From Cristatella mucedo (lineage: Eukaryota; Bryozoa; Phylactolaemata; Cristatellidae): a stretch of DNA of 64,000 nucleotides. The notes beneath the pieces were generated by a model that saw nothing but the letters and a program-made list of their open reading frames with translations, had not been told where the DNA came from and did no database searches. Position numbers and translations under genes: made by a program. The stretch spans positions 1,212,501 through 1,276,500 of the forward strand of contig WPIO01000020.1 of NCBI GenBank assembly GCA_009760855.2, written 5' to 3'. The stretch's first letter is position 1. Every line of letters begins with the position of its first letter. Shown here piece after piece: positions 1 to 11,560 of the stretch.

Positions 1-737
1 GCAGCAGCTGCTGCTGCTGCTGCTGCTGCCGCTGCCGGCAAAGGAAAATTCCACTGCTGCATCGGCAGGCCGGACGACTGCCCGCCGCTGCTGTCGAGGC
101 CTGCTGCAGTGGCAGCAGTCAGGCAGTAAGCCGGCGTTGCTGCTGCTGCTGCTGCTGCTGCTGCGTCGGGCCGCTGGGCGGCGTACTCAGCTCGGTCTGC
201 GAAGGCTCTCGATCCGCCGCCGCCGCCATTAGGCGATACCCGGTCGGCCGGCCTGTACGGAGGACGCGCCCTGCCTCGCCCGGCGCCCAGCTCTTGCACC
301 GAGTCCAGCGAGTAGCGGCGCGCCTGCGCAGCTGCCGCGTCACTTCTGCTGCCGCCGCCCACGGCGCTATCGAAGAACGCTGGCCAGGATGGCCGGTGCT
401 GTGCAGCCTCCGGCAGCCCACGCCCGAGTCCCGAGTCGCTCCAGTGCGCTTGCTGCCTCCTAAAGTGCTCTGCGTGGTCCAACGGAGCGGCCACTTCCGA
501 CTGGGTGCGGCTCAGGTGGGCCGTCCCCGCCGCCGAGTGAAGGTGCTTCGACAGCTGCTGTTGCCGCAGCACGGCAGCGTGCTCGAGTGCCGCTGCCGTG
601 GAGTCGCTCCCGTCGGCGGAGGCGGGTCCGAGGTCATCGACCGCTGCACGCGCTCCGCCGACAGGCAGGCTGCCGGCTGCCAGCGATGGTGGCGACTGCC
701 ACCTCAGCACTGGCGTAAAGAGAGTTCCTTCTGACAT
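1..737 (-). CDS. Partial N-terminal coding region, Ala-rich low-complexity protein (runs off window)
   Basis: The minus-strand frame that starts with ATG at 737 stays open for about 245 codons to the window edge. The frame is also open upstream of the ATG to about position 870, and a possible acceptor (CCATCAG) lies near 791, so the true start may be further upstream. The product begins MSEGTLFTPVLRWQ and has charged and Gln-rich stretches such as LRQQQLSKHLH and FRRQQAHWSDSG, a RRYSLDSVQEL segment, a Gly run, and two poly-Ala blocks encoded by GCA repeats (about 137-164 and 1-30). No folded domain is recognisable. Such sequence is common in long disordered N-termini of regulatory and RNA-binding proteins, but no family can be assigned. 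The region is GC-rich, so other frames are also open: a competing minus frame gives poly-Gln but stops at 119. Confidence 0.42.
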   Translation of the reverse strand, partial: MSEGTLFTPVLRWQSPPSLAAGSLPVGGARAAVDDLGPASADGSDSTAAALEHAAVLRQQQLSKHLHSAAGTAHLSRTQSEVAAPLDHAEHFRRQQAHWSDSGLGRGLPEAAQHRPSWPAFFDSAVGGGSRSDAAAAQARRYSLDSVQELGAGRGRARPPYRPADRVSPNGGGGGSRAFADRAEYAAQRPDAAAAAAAAATPAYCLTAATAAGLDSSGGQSSGLPMQQWNFPLPAAAAAAAAAAA

Positions 738-3225
738 GGTCGCCCTGGGCGGGCACAGTGCTGCCGGCTCGGGTAGACAGAGCCTACAGAGAAATTCTGA
801 TGGAGGGTGAGGAAGCCTGGTCCAAGGGAGGTGCAGTGGGAGCACTAGCCACGAGTGCTGACCCGAATGTGCATCTTAAAGTTAAAAATGCATTAAAGAC
901 CTTGACCTCTACCAGCTGCAAGCCTGGAGCCGATTCGCAGGAGCCTCATCAGCGGCAAACCCGTGGAGAGCAACAGCACACGGTCCGAGACAGCAGAGCA
1001 GTGCCGAGCGAACATAGTGCATGCAGTGGACAAAGGTCGGACAGGAGGAATGGCAACCCAGCACTTTGCTGTTGCTGCTAAGCTTAAGTGACAGTTCCTG
1101 CACAGAGACAAGTCTACAATACGCATTATTTTAACGCGAGGTGGCCGATTACGCTGCTAGCTCATCGGCAAGTCTTTCTACAGCGCGACTGCTGTCACAC
1201 TTTGCATTTTCCACACCCTCATATCATTTAACATGTACTACAAGGCAGAGCTAGACTTGGCAGACGAGTTAGCATAATGCTGGCTCTTTGACTGGCAAGT
1301 TGTACATGGATGAGCCGCTCTCCTTGTCTGTATGCCATCTCATAAGCAAGGAATGAAGATAACCCATTGGCACACTTAAGTGCAAATCTAGAAAATGAAA
1401 TGAATTATTCAACTGTTCACCCACTGAAACATCGGCTGCCAAGTAACTGCCGAACGGCCACACATCCTTACCGAATCTACGTTGGGCAAATGATAACGAT
1501 ACACGATCCATGCAGTCAATCGAGCTGCTGTAAAAAGAGGGAAACAGTTCGGCGAAACACACGAACCCTGGATGTTTTGCATTGGATGACGAACGAACCA
1601 AATCCGACGTTTCGAGGACAATGACAAGAGTGCTACTACAATCCACTCTTTAAATGACTATGAAACGAGGGGCAGTGGAGTACCAATGCAACCAGACATG
1701 CAGCTTACTGCGGCTCTGCTTTACACAGGAGGAAGGCGCCCACAGCTTCATACTGGTGCCTAGTACAATGTAAGCTATGAAAAAGACTTGATGCACTGGG
1801 CCAAAGTATGAGCGTTTAAGAGATCGCGTTTCCAACGGTCAGGAAGCTATGATGCGCGACTAGTGCAGTCGGCAACAGTCTGGCGAGCGGCTTAAGCGAG
1901 AAACATGGAGAACGATGAATCGCTGGCAATTATATATATGATCAAGCCCCACGAAAGTTCGCATGTTCAAGCCTACAAGTAGAGGCAAAATCTCTGGCTC
2001 CAAGATTCGGTTACGGAAGCTAACCAGCAAAGCCGCGATAGAAAGGCCGTGCGATAGGGACAGCCAGGCGGCGACTCGGGCTATAAAGGATGGGGCGGGT
2101 CACTAACACCGCGGCGACATGACCCGTCGGGCTCCCTTTCCGTTAGCGTGAAAGAAACGGTCTGGCATAAAATATTAGTGCACACATGTACTAGAGAAGT
2201 ATCTTACCAAGTCACATGCTTACTTTCCACGATTATTAACCCCGCGATCGGCTGAGGACGCCGAACTGTTTACAAAATCCGGCCGCGGTAGCGGCCTCCC
2301 GTAATCTTCAGGAAGCCGGAAGTACTGTCAGGGCTTACGATGGTCTGCCGACTAAAAATAAAGCTAGGTGCGTCTGGCGTGCGCCAGTCGGGCGGTTATT
2401 TAGTACCCATTAGACACTACCTGCGGGCTGGTCGTATTCTCAAAAATTAATTTGACACCTGGAGGCTTCACCACTGATGTGGCTCAACGACTCTGCATAG
2501 GTCCCAGAGCTCGAACTTGACAGTTATTGTTCATAAATCATAGCGACTGTTTGCAATAACTTGACCGACTAAGACCGTTGTGTGAGCTGACTACGCCTTT
2601 CAGCCACGGCTGCCTATAATTTTCAGCTAATCGCTGATGAACCACACAATTCAGCATTGTGGGAAGATGACTCCTCTAACCACGCTGATGTACGTGTACT
2701 GTAAATACCTATTGTGTTTCATTTATTTTTTAGTTACTAACCGATTGCTATTGGTGCCTGTTCTATATTTTCCAGTATCGAACCATTATATGAGTAGTTT
2801 TTCCTTATGTATATTAGTTTTAATTATAATTATAATTATTTTTTCCTCTTTGACCTCTTGGCATTTATCTCTTAAAATCAATCCCCGAATAGCTTCTACT
2901 TATCACTCCAGCTCGAAGGCTATGGGCCGTGCATACACCGTAGTTTGTGTGTGATAGAAGTATAAAGGACTTTAACTATCGAGTTTGAAGGCACTACTGT
3001 TCATAATTGCCAACGATCTCTTGAGTATCGTCCGTGGAGAGGAGAAACGGCATGATAATACCTAGCGGTTGACTGTAGGCGTGCCCTCATTGGTAAGATT
3101 AGTAAAGTGCAGCAGCTGTTTGAAAGACTATTGTCAAAATATTTGTCCTTTATGGGACTCTCTCGCTATCGCACTCGGTCCTGAAGACTTCTGGTATCAC
3201 ACCAATGGGAAATGCTAGTGATGCT
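738..3225. other. No gene recognised
   Basis: Mixed-composition DNA with only short open frames. I see no repeat-family match and no convincing splice-bounded exon. It may be upstream or intronic sequence of the gene at the left edge. Confidence 0.4.
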
Positions 3226-3231
3226 TGGAGG

Positions 3232-3236
3232 TATAT

Positions 3237-3282
<46 letters not shown>
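3232..3282. repeat. (TA)n microsatellite
   Basis: Almost pure TA dinucleotides with one interruption near the left end (ATAAATATAA). Confidence 0.95.
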
Positions 3283-3284
<2 letters not shown>

Positions 3285-3408
3285 TATACTCGATATACGC
3301 TTCGAAAAGCCTGATAAATAGGAGGTGACTGACGGTAGCGAGGCGATGTACTACATCGATCAGGTAATGAAATGCTTTTGCTTCAGTTGGCTGTGGCGGG
3401 AGAAATTA

Positions 3409-3720
3409 GTAATAGTAGTAGCAATACTAGTTATAAATTTGAATAGCGCTCTCAGAGAGCTCACTCTCTTTCTTGGCACTTTAGATGTGCTGTAAAGGAA
3501 GCATGATCGAATGGTTAGTGGTAGCATGTTCAATTTCAACAAGCATATAATGGTTAGAGGTGACATTTACAAGGTCAGCATTCAAATATGGCTAGTGGCA
3601 GCATGCACACTGTCAGCACGCATAAGAACACAGAGGACGAATCGCATGGACCCAGTAAATGCTGTGAAAAATAGGCGCGTTTTTAGCTTCGTTTTCACCC
3701 TGAAGAAGAAGTGGTTCTTG
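3409..3720 (-). mobile_element. LINE A 3' end (L2-like), A1 subtype
   Basis: Antisense copy of the LINE A 3' untranslated region. It has the complement of the terminal double-stem hairpin (AGCGCTCTCAGAGAG...CTCTCTTTCTTGGC), then the A1 diagnostic block GAAGCATGATCGAATGGTTA, then the paired GTCAGCATGCAAAT / GCAGCATGCACAGTGTCAGC segments. It is truncated before the reverse transcriptase region. The tail is a degenerate AGTAATAGTAGT run. Confidence 0.8.
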
Positions 3721-3820
3721 GCTCTTTAAGTGAACCCTCGCCGGAGTCCTGGCACCTTTAATTATGGTGCTAGAAGCAAGCAATGCGTATGTAGAATCTA
3801 ACGATTGGTTTTGTGCATAG

Positions 3821-4025
3821 AATACTTTTGCACGAGTGGCTCAGGAGGCAGAAGGAGCCCGACATCGATGAGCAGTCGAAGGGGATGGCTCTCGCTACCA
3901 TAATTAGAACTGTGAAGAACCGTGCTCAACGACAGCAACCTCGGCAAAAGCCAAAGTTCACTGGAACCCGGAGATACCGCCATAAGATGGGGACGTTAAA
4001 TGGCCCACTGTATTTAAAAGAAAAG
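3821..4025 (+). CDS. Predicted internal coding exon, unknown protein
   Basis: A 205-bp open segment bounded by a good acceptor (TTTTGTGCATAG) and a consensus donor (AAAAG/GTAAGC). It enters in phase 2, leaves in phase 0 and codes 68 residues. The peptide is basic and helix-like (LLHEWLRRQKEPDIDEQSKG, then IIRTVKNRAQRQQPRQK). A further in-frame candidate follows a 55-bp potential intron: acceptor CTTCGCAG at about 4080, then LKLCKSLVLELHLLVDSG and a stop. I do not recognise the protein. It could instead be transposon-derived, because a copia integrase relic lies 700 bp downstream. Confidence 0.33.
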
Positions 4026-4726
4026 GTAAGCTGGTAGCTGTGGAGCTGAGTGCCACGAGACTGAGGTTTTCGCCTTCGCAGCTGAAACTTTGCAAATCAC
4101 TTGTGCTTGAGCTTCACTTGCTTGTAGACTCTGGGCCAGCTTAGCATATTTGTGACAACCGGTAGCGCTTCGACTTCTTTGAAGGACGTCGACGAGCGTA
4201 ACTTTTGGCAGCAGAGTGACGTCCGAAGCAGTCGGCGTCGGCCTGGGTCGAGTACTCGGCTGCAAACTGAGGGGACTAAGTACGTTGTCGAGCTTAGCTT
4301 CAAGCGAGTTACGTGTTTCGACGCTTACTAAAGACCGTTTCTTGCTCAGCCACTGCCTGGAGAATGACTGTCGTGCTGAATTCGATCGTCGCATTTCGGT
4401 GGAAGTTATCGGCCCTGGTTCAATGCAGCAGTGCCAGAACGGGGTGAGGAAAGCTTTAATATTTGATGTGCTCAGCTGCAGAATAAAGTGTATCGGCGTC
4501 TAATATCAAATCTAATGAGGTTAACCTTCACCAGTGCAATCGGCGGTAAGGCCGTGTGAGGACAGCCTGCAGACGCTCAAAAAGGACCCCATAGTGTCCG
4601 GACTAGATTTACCTCTTGATCACGACTGTCTCAGTTTTCGCAGAGCTTTCGCTGAAGGCAAGCAACACGTCGCGCCGATGAAGGTGTGAAGTAGCAGCAA
4701 ACCAGTCTGCATTGCTCGAATCAGTG

Positions 4727-4966
4727 AACTATGACTTTGTATGCCCAGTGAAGACTACCTCAATAGATGGCTATCGGTATAAAGTCACTTATTTTGACGA
4801 TGCAAGAAGACGCACTAATGTATACTTCATGCGACAGAAGAGCGACTTGATTACACTCTTCAAGGAGTGTAGAGGCAGCGTGAAAAGCATTCGAGTAATT
4901 GCATCAAACAAGTTCGATTCGACGACGACGATGGCGACGATTAGACCTGACTTAGTGCCTTAGGGA
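4727..4966 (+). pseudogene. Ty1/copia-type retrotransposon integrase fragment
   Basis: The frame NYDFVCPVKTTSIDGYRYKV, followed by TYFDDARRRTNVYFMRQKSD and LITLFKECRGSV, follows the copia integrase core pattern (D-x-CGP, S-x-GG-x-RY, F-x-DD-x-SR-x-x-W-VYF, K-S). The first acidic catalytic residue (D in DFVCP) is kept. The second catalytic motif, normally S-D-N-GGE, is replaced by ASNKFD, so the fragment is not functional. No LTR, reverse transcriptase or other pol domain is visible around it. It is an old, truncated relic. Confidence 0.55.
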
Positions 4967-5178
4967 GAAATGTCGAGGAAAGACTTGAGTAGATTGGTCC
5001 AATAATCGATTTTTTGTATAGCGTACATTTCAAAAGGCCAACATGTTATAGATAAGATCGGAAGTTTTGACGATTTTCAAGTAAAAAGGGAAAAATGATT
5101 ACGCAGACAATGTCTAACCCAGAAGTAGACCGAATGCAACATATCTACAGAAACAATTTGCCGATATCTGCATTGCAT

Positions 5179-5425
5179 ATAATAATAATAATAATACATT
5201 TGATAAACCACCCCCAGAGAACTCAATCTCTTTCTAGGCGCTTTACATTTGCTGCAAAGGAAGCATGATCGAATGGTTAGTGGTAGCATGCTCGATAAAC
5301 AACAAGAATAACATGGTTAGGGGTGACGTGCACTGGGTCAGCATGCAAATATGGTCGGTGACAGCATGCACAGTGTCAGCACGTATAAGCACATAAAGAA
5401 CGAATCGCAGGGACCCACTGAATGC
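5179..5425 (-). mobile_element. LINE A 3' end, A1 subtype
   Basis: Begins with an (ATA)n tail, then the hairpin complement (CCCAGAGAACTCAATCTCTT), the A1 block with GCATGATCGAATGGTTAGTG, and the two repeated GCATGCA segments. It ends near the usual position after the reverse transcriptase stop (GGGACCCACTGAATGC). Confidence 0.85.
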
Positions 5426-5865
5426 CCGCTAAACGGAGCCGGTGTCCGTCTCACGGCAGCTAGAGCTCGCACCGCTACGAGCGCTGCGCTTGCGGCCTAG
5501 TTCTGTCCGGACGTAGAAGCCGTTGCACTCATTTGTAACAGGACACTGATGGAGGAGCCGCTGTTTGCAGTGCTCACCTAGGGGCGAAGTCGGGTAATCG
5601 GTCCTCTGCGGCATACGGCCGCGTTGTCTAGTAATACTGGCGTGTAAGGTACGATGTGGCTCGGCGGTGGGCATGACTTCGTGCAATGAATGGCACACGT
5701 CTTTACTGTGGCTGATTTTCGGCGTTCGTAGTTTATGGGCGATGGCGTTTATGGCCCAGTGGTGCTTACGGCCTCGGTATTCCCGCTGGGATACGGACAT
5801 TCCCCCCTGGACGTCTCCCCCCCCCCGACATTCCCCCTGGGGTTGGGCATTCCCCCGGGGATATG

Positions 5866-5962
5866 GTTTAGGGTTTAGTGTTTAGGGATTTAGGGTTTAG
5901 TGTTTAGGGTTTTAAGGTTTAGGGTTTAGCGTTTAAGGTTTTAGGGTTAAGGATTTAGGGCG
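5866..5962. repeat. Degenerate TTTAGGG telomere-like tract
   Basis: About a dozen 6-8 bp units related to TTTAGGG (TTTAGGG, TTTAGTG, TTTAAGG, TTTTAGGG) run in tandem. TTTAGGG is a known telomere repeat in plants and some protists, and TTAGGG is the usual animal one. The units here are too diverged to be an active telomere. Confidence 0.75.
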
Positions 5963-6345
5963 GGTTGCGCCTCCGCCGCCTAAATCCACCCTAGCTCGAA
6001 TTCCGCGCTTTATTTAGCGTGTATTAGGGTGTTGCGAGATCTCTTGAGATCGAGTTATACTCAGTAGACCTCCGAGGCTTAGCGCTCATATGCAGGAACG
6101 CGAGGCACGCCGTAGTGCGAGCGCCCGCTTTGACGTGTACGAACGCGTGCCTGGCGGCGTCGAGCGGGACCGAACTGACGCGGGACCGAACTGTATAGCC
6201 CGCTGCAGCCGCCTCCACCGCCGCGGCATTCTCAGCTGCCGCCGCCGCCGCCGCGGCTCTCTCCTTTAGAAACCATCCTTCCAATCCATTCATCCTTCCA
6301 ATTATACGAAGTTGATTTTATTTCGATAGAGTTTAACTTCATTTG

Positions 6346-6347
<2 letters not shown>

Positions 6348-6390
<43 letters not shown>
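6348..6390. repeat. (AT)n microsatellite
   Basis: About 21 uninterrupted AT units between the telomere-like tract and the right-hand GGAAATGTCC array. Confidence 0.95.
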
Positions 6391-6395
<5 letters not shown>

Positions 6396-6559
6396 CCTAG
6401 ATATACATTCATGAACATAGAGGGAAATGTCCCATCCCCGGGGAAATGTCCGGGGGGAAATGTCCTAGGGTCCACCAGGGCGGAAATGTCCGGGGAGAAA
6501 CGTCCAGAGGGAAAATGTCCTACAACCTTCTCGCTGAGGCCAGTTTATGGCCCGACGGA

Positions 6560-8370
6560 GTTTATGGCGGTGCTGCCGGTTCATGGCCCGTTGAAATTTA
6601 CGGCGGCGATGGTTCGACGAGTCTTAAGTAAAGGCCTGCACAGGCCGGGCAGTCGCGATTCGGACTACCTGGCAGTGCGGTTGCGTGCTGGCGACCTGCC
6701 CAGCGTCCGTGTGGAAATACACGCGTTGACGCTCGCTACGGCGTGTTTTGGTGTGCCGTCCCAAGTGCGCCGTTCGTATCCAACTTGGTTAACTCGCCGA
6801 GAACTATCGCATAAGTCCCTCGAGCTTATATTTTCATCCCAAGTCCTGAACCTAGTCAAAGGGCTGGCTAGGCTCAGCCCAAGCGTCGCCCTCCTTTTGG
6901 CCGTACGGCCTAGCTTGTATTCCTCCGGTTCGGCCTAACGCCGCCCTAGTTATTTATCGTTGGAGCCGGCGGCCTAATTGAATTGTTGCGGTTTTGTTCC
7001 CCTTCATTGCTGCTGGCTGCAGCTCAAGCTGCGGCCCGGGTTTATCTTTTAGAACTGATGCCAGGCGCTTGTACGAAACAGAAGCGCACGACCGGGTAGG
7101 GGCGACAAATGTCTACCCCTATAATTGCCGACTCCTCCGGCCGGCTGTTTGCTCGCTCGCCTGGCCACGCCCACTCCGCGGGCCCAGCGGAGTGGGCGCG
7201 GTTTTGGATGGCCGTGCGACCTCTTGAGCGGCTGAACTGGTCTAGCGGCCCATAAAGTTTGCCGACTTTGCTGATGAATGTCAACGCGTTCGTTCGGACT
7301 TGTGAAACTCTACTGCGGTCGTCTTGGTTCTGCTCGGCGTATTGGTGGAGCGAGTCCTAAGAGTCTCGTACGGTAGTACGAGCCTTAAGAGTGTGCATAC
7401 GTAAGAGTGCATTAGCTATTCGATGCATAGCGCTCGCGCACTTGCTTAGCTTGGCCTCATCTACCCTCTCGTGAGTACTTGAAGCTTCAAGTCAAGGTTG
7501 ATGTCCCGATAGGGTCCGCTCACTTAATCGACTGCCTTTGTACCTTGCAAATGTCACTGCTCTCGGCAAATAGCGATCCGATCCGAGCGTGAAGTATTTA
7601 GTGCGTCTAATCCGTCTCCAGTTCCTAGAGGTATTTAGAGTTAAAATGCTGCAGAAGCTGGCCTTTTGACTGGCCAGCCGTCTCGTCAACAGCCTCCTGC
7701 CCTCGCATCTAGCAAATGTCGCGGATGAGCTAATAGTCAACACTGTGAGGTTTCAGAATTAACATTTGCTTTATTACACTCGGCTACATTCTATGAAACC
7801 CTTCCTTACCGCTTTTGAAGCATACTTCCAGCAGTCAGCGTATGGATCTTTTGAATTTTCGTAACTCGACCAATGCGCAACCAACTCAGTAATCTTTGAA
7901 TGTAAGTGGGTTCTGCTTGTGCTTGTGGAGGAGTTGAGAGCTTTTTGTGTACGTACGGTAGCGTCCTCTAGCGTCCGCGAACTTGATACTCCCTTTTCAA
8001 GCTACACTATTAATTGTCATTATTCTTTCTTTAGCTTTTCTATGCTCATCAATCACGCGTGGAGCCAAATGTCCGTCGTCTGCTACCGGCTTTAGCAATT
8101 TTTGGTAATGGGTAAATAGCGCAGTCTCGAATCCGTCGATCTTCAAAGATGCCCTTATTTGCGACATCTGAGCTATAGACCGTGGCCTTTGATATCCAAG
8201 GACGTCAGAAGGTGAAGATCGAAGCCATTGCTATGTCAAAAGGTAGTTCACGCTGCCATTTTTTCTCGTACTAATTTCTGCGGCGAAGTCTCTGTCGTTT
8301 CTCGTCACGCGAACGATTATTAAAAATGCTGGAGGGATTCATCCCAGATTCTCGGCGGCGACAACTCGTC
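6560..8370. other. No gene recognised
   Basis: Unique-looking sequence with only short open frames, no repeat-family match and no splice-bounded exon that I could support. Confidence 0.4.
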
Positions 8371-8402
8371 TCTCCAGCTCATATCCCCATATGAGCTGGA
8401 GA
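8371..8402. repeat. Perfect 14-bp inverted repeat, 4-nt loop
   Basis: TCTCCAGCTCATAT pairs perfectly with ATATGAGCTGGAGA across a CCCC loop. It has no T-rich tail and no neighbouring gene, so a terminator role is not suggested. Confidence 0.9.
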
Positions 8403-9044
8403 GTCCGCCAAGCATGTCTGATCATGCGGCCTTTTGCCTTTTCGAAGGTTCCCATTCAAGACAGGATAGGCTCCGTACAGAGCTTGTACTCTCTCCCAGT
8501 TTGAAGGCCATTTCTGTTAGGCTAAGGCTTCGAGTTACTGGGGCTGGCACGCTTGGAGAGAGCGGTTCTGGAAGCTACTGTAGGGTGGCGTGCCTTCTGT
8601 GATTGGTGCCTCTGATTGGTTGTTTGCTCAGTCTTGCCCGAGTCTTGGCCACGAAGTGGAGCTACGCTCAGCCTCCGAGTCCCCGTTAAGTTTTCCCTAA
8701 GTTTTGAACCACCCCCAGTCTTGACGACTTATTCCTCAAAGACTAAAGCAGGACAGAAGCAAGAATTACCGCGTAAACGGAGCATATTTATTATGGAGAC
8801 TTGCTCGAGTTAGCAGCCCCCTGATTTTAGCTCAGGGGTAATGTTCTCGAGCTTCCCGATCGAGCACGTGGCTTGATTCTCGTGGCTTCGAGTTCTGCGG
8901 ATTCAGCCAATTCTTGATTTTCAGCTGCTCGCCGGGGGTCTGAGCCGCTACGGCTCTTCTGCCGTAGAATCAGCTGTTGAATCAGCCGAGCTTTACTTTT
9001 ACTTTCTCCGCAGATCGTCACTGTTTGCCAGCCTACGCCCGCCA

Positions 9045-9214
9045 TGGGTGGGTCTTAGCCGAGAGGTAATCACGCTTACGCTTCACGACCGACGATCGTG
9101 GGTTCGAGTTCCAAAAAGAGGCCATTCTGCATTCAGGCCACTGCAAGCGGGCTTGGTTGATTGCCGCTTCCAAGGCTCTTCTGCTGCTGTACAAATGAGG
9201 CTGCCAAATCAGTC
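9045..9214 (+). mobile_element. SINE2 copy (tRNA-like head, GAGGCTGCTAAATCAG tail)
   Basis: Box-B-like GTGGGTTCGAGTTCC near 9099, then the family body (CACTGCAAG..., AGGCTCTTCTGCTGCTGTAC) and the end AAATGAGGCTGCCAAATCAG. The middle carries a family-atypical segment (GGGCTTGGTTGATTGCCGC). Confidence 0.75.
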
Positions 9215-9669
9215 GACTCCTACTATACTTTATTTTACAAAGCTGATTTCGAAGGTTACTTTTTCTAGCAATTCCTTCACCCAAGAGACTGTCTTGGAAT
9301 TGCAGCTGTTCAGGACGTCGAACGAACGAACTACCCTTTCAGCATCCTCCCACGGCCAGGCGGCGCTCCTATGAAGACTGACTATGAAGCTGTGCGTGCG
9401 TCCAAGGTGCACCGTGCCCTAGGCCCGCTTAGCATTTCCTACGTAAAAATTCAGCAGATTCTTTAACAAAGGCAACATTTTCCGGAGGTAGGCTCTGATT
9501 CCGCGCTTCGGCGAGCGCCCATTGGATAGCTTTCGAGTTGCCCCCCCCCAAGCAGCCCTCCTTCACTTCGAGGAAGTCTGAATATCTGATGCACCGACGC
9601 TCAATCTAAGAGAGGCCGCTCGAATGCTTCGCTTAGACAGGTGTTAGCTATAGTCACGTGGCAGTCAAA

Positions 9670-9915
9670 ATTGTGGCAGCTCGTTTCCACAGCCTGGGAC
9701 CTGCAGGGTGAAGGTTTGTATCGTTAACAGCCTTCAACCGCAGGGAACGGGAAGCTAATTGATTTAAATAGATGGTCTGTGGGAACGAGGAGGCTGGAGC
9801 TGGTGCACAAGTTCACCAGAGTTGCGAGACCTTTGGTCTGCATCCGTTGATCGACTGGTAGCCATCGGAGCTGATTCAGCAAAAGAGACACTTGGCTGAG
9901 ATCTGAGTCAAAAGA
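9670..9915 (-). mobile_element. LINE B fragment
   Basis: Diverged antisense copy of the LINE B region seen at 11280-11560 (complement of GGACCTGCAG, GGAACGGGAAGCTAATT, GGTCTGCATCCGTTGATCGAC). It lacks the LINE B 3' end. Confidence 0.65.
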
Positions 9916-10584
9916 TCGCCATCAAATTGCGGATATACATTTGAGCTTGTGTGGAGGTCATTTTAGACGACTCTCGAGCTAGCCTAACCTTCACACGTCG
10001 AGGTGCATGCATAGCAATCCTTGCCCTTACGTCTTACAATGCGTTTTCCCAGCCATCAGCCTTCTTGCTATACACTAGTTATGTCTAGGCTATCTCTACT
10101 TCGATCAGTGTGAGATTTTGAATGGATTTTGAGCTTGGCTTCCATCCAATTAAAAGTTAGGCTATATCCAGAGTAAGTTGGCTATACGTGACCTTATACA
10201 ACCTTGAACTTTATATTTATGCTTTGGAGAATCAATTACATGTAAATAGGTTTTTCGGTTTGGGTTTTTGAGGGCAAGTCTCCTGCTTCTTTTGAGGGAT
10301 TTTCAATAGTTGTAGCATGCCAAGTTATCGCACAGCTGATTTACCAAGATTTTGGTGCTTTGCTTCCTCAACCTAAGCGCAGTGACATTGACTGTACCAA
10401 ACGATAGTTCGTGTAACTATTTTGCTTGTGTCTATCTCCACGTCGACAGGTTCGTTGGTTTTCGTTATTTGAATGATTGAAATAAGCTGAGGAGGGAATC
10501 TTTATGGAAGAGATTGCCTCCCCCTCGTCCCCGGGGAAACTCCACCACCGTTCCCCTAGGTGACCACAAGCATGTACAGAAAGA

Positions 10585-10915
10585 GTTTTCAGCTTCTTTT
10601 TAAATGTCTTTTAGTCAGGGGTTGTTGTTACGTCACTTGATAGTGAGATACAGGCTTTGCAAGCTAACGAACTGAAGGCAAGGTCTCGAAAAGATTCGAG
10701 GTTGGTTAGAGGCACAACTAAGAGACTCGAGTAAGAAATGCAGGTGGTACTACGTATAGCCTGATTTCGGGTTAGTTCTGATAGGTAGGCCGGAGCACGA
10801 GAATGAAGGACCTAAAAGTGAGTGATAGAACCTTAAAGTCGATATGGTTTGAAGCCAGCGCAGCCCTGGGAGAAATTGTGTAATATGGGAGCTTCGACGT
10901 TTACAACAGACAAGT
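10585..10915 (-). mobile_element. LINE A fragment covering the C-terminus of reverse transcriptase
   Basis: Antisense match to the LINE A segment that codes the last residues of ORF2 (complement of the ...KSFGDNAFSSYAPKAW... to ...TTFKKKLK... region; compare TTCTTTTTAAATGTC, AACTGAAGGCAAGGTCTC, AGAATGAAGGACCTAAAAGTG). It is diverged, has frame damage, and lacks a recognisable 3' hairpin. Confidence 0.65.
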
Positions 10916-11025
10916 CTCTAGCTGCTCAATATTTTACATCAGCATAAATCGTCATATTGCACAGTTAGGTATACCCGCAGTAAGTCACAGAAGTCTAGTT
11001 ATCCCGGAAGGTAAGGTATGTATGT

Positions 11026-11560
11026 ATCCGTCTGTAACTCCATAAAGCCATAAGAACTAAGTGGGTGTTACGCAGGAGAGTTTTGTATAGCCCACTCACA
11101 GCCTAAGCGGCTTTTGGTACGCATTCGGTAGCCAACATACTTCATCTCACGCAACAAAGAGAAAGTGGGAAGCATGGCAGAGTCAGGAGAGCAGCTGAGG
11201 TAGTGAGCAGCATGGAAGTAGCCACTCAGGATCGCTGAAAAGGATGAGCCACAGTCGGCAGCAGGAGAGTAGTTGTCGTTGCGTAAGAATTTTTTGTGGA
11301 AGCGAGCTCCACAGTGTAGGACCTGCAGAGCTAAAGTCGCCAACGGCCTTTAAGCAGAGGAATGGAACAGCTAATTTATTGTCGATGCCGGACCTGAGGC
11401 ACGAGGAGGCTGAAACTGTTGCAGCAGTTCAGCTAGGTGTGGAGGAGAGTAGCCGTGGCTGGCCTTGTGGGTCAGCACAAGAACCTTGCTCGGTATCCGT
11501 TGATCAACCGGCAGCCATCCTAGCTCTTTTAGCAAATGAGACACGTGGTCCAACCTCTGG
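11026..11560 (-). mobile_element. LINE B 3' portion, C-terminal reverse transcriptase remnant
   Basis: Read on the minus strand, the left part (5' side of the element) codes LLKELGWLPVDQRIPSKVLV and LTHKASHGYSPPHLAELL. This is the conserved stretch after the reverse transcriptase palm in L2/CR1-class elements (usual form LHWLPV-x-x-RI-x-FK-x-L). Downstream is a frame with FLRNDNYSPAADCGSSFSA. The 3' end is the complement of CCGTCTGTAACTCCATAAAGCC, with no ATT tail. It is truncated at its 5' end, where a SINE2 abuts it. Confidence 0.85.

Larger units (their letters stand above)
5743..6530. repeat. Inverted GGAAATGTCC-type repeat arrays flanking degenerate TTTAGGG tract
   Basis: On the left (about 5778-5850), C-rich repeats read GGACATTCCCCCCTGGACGTC. 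On the right (about 6421-6527), the complementary form recurs as GGGGAAATGTCC and GGGGAGAAACGTCCAG. The similarity extends beyond the repeats (GAGGCC and TTTATGGCCC segments on both sides). Between them lie the TTTAGGG-like tract (about 5866-5962), a GC-rich segment and a TA microsatellite. The layout resembles a foldback-type element. Confidence 0.5.

Noticed and set aside
8371-8402. Hairpin as a transcription terminator
   Set aside because: Intrinsic terminators are not expected in a nuclear animal genome, and there is no U-tract or upstream gene.
11068-11343. 91-residue minus-strand frame
   Set aside because: It is the 3' part of LINE B, and the same frame recurs in the other LINE B copies.
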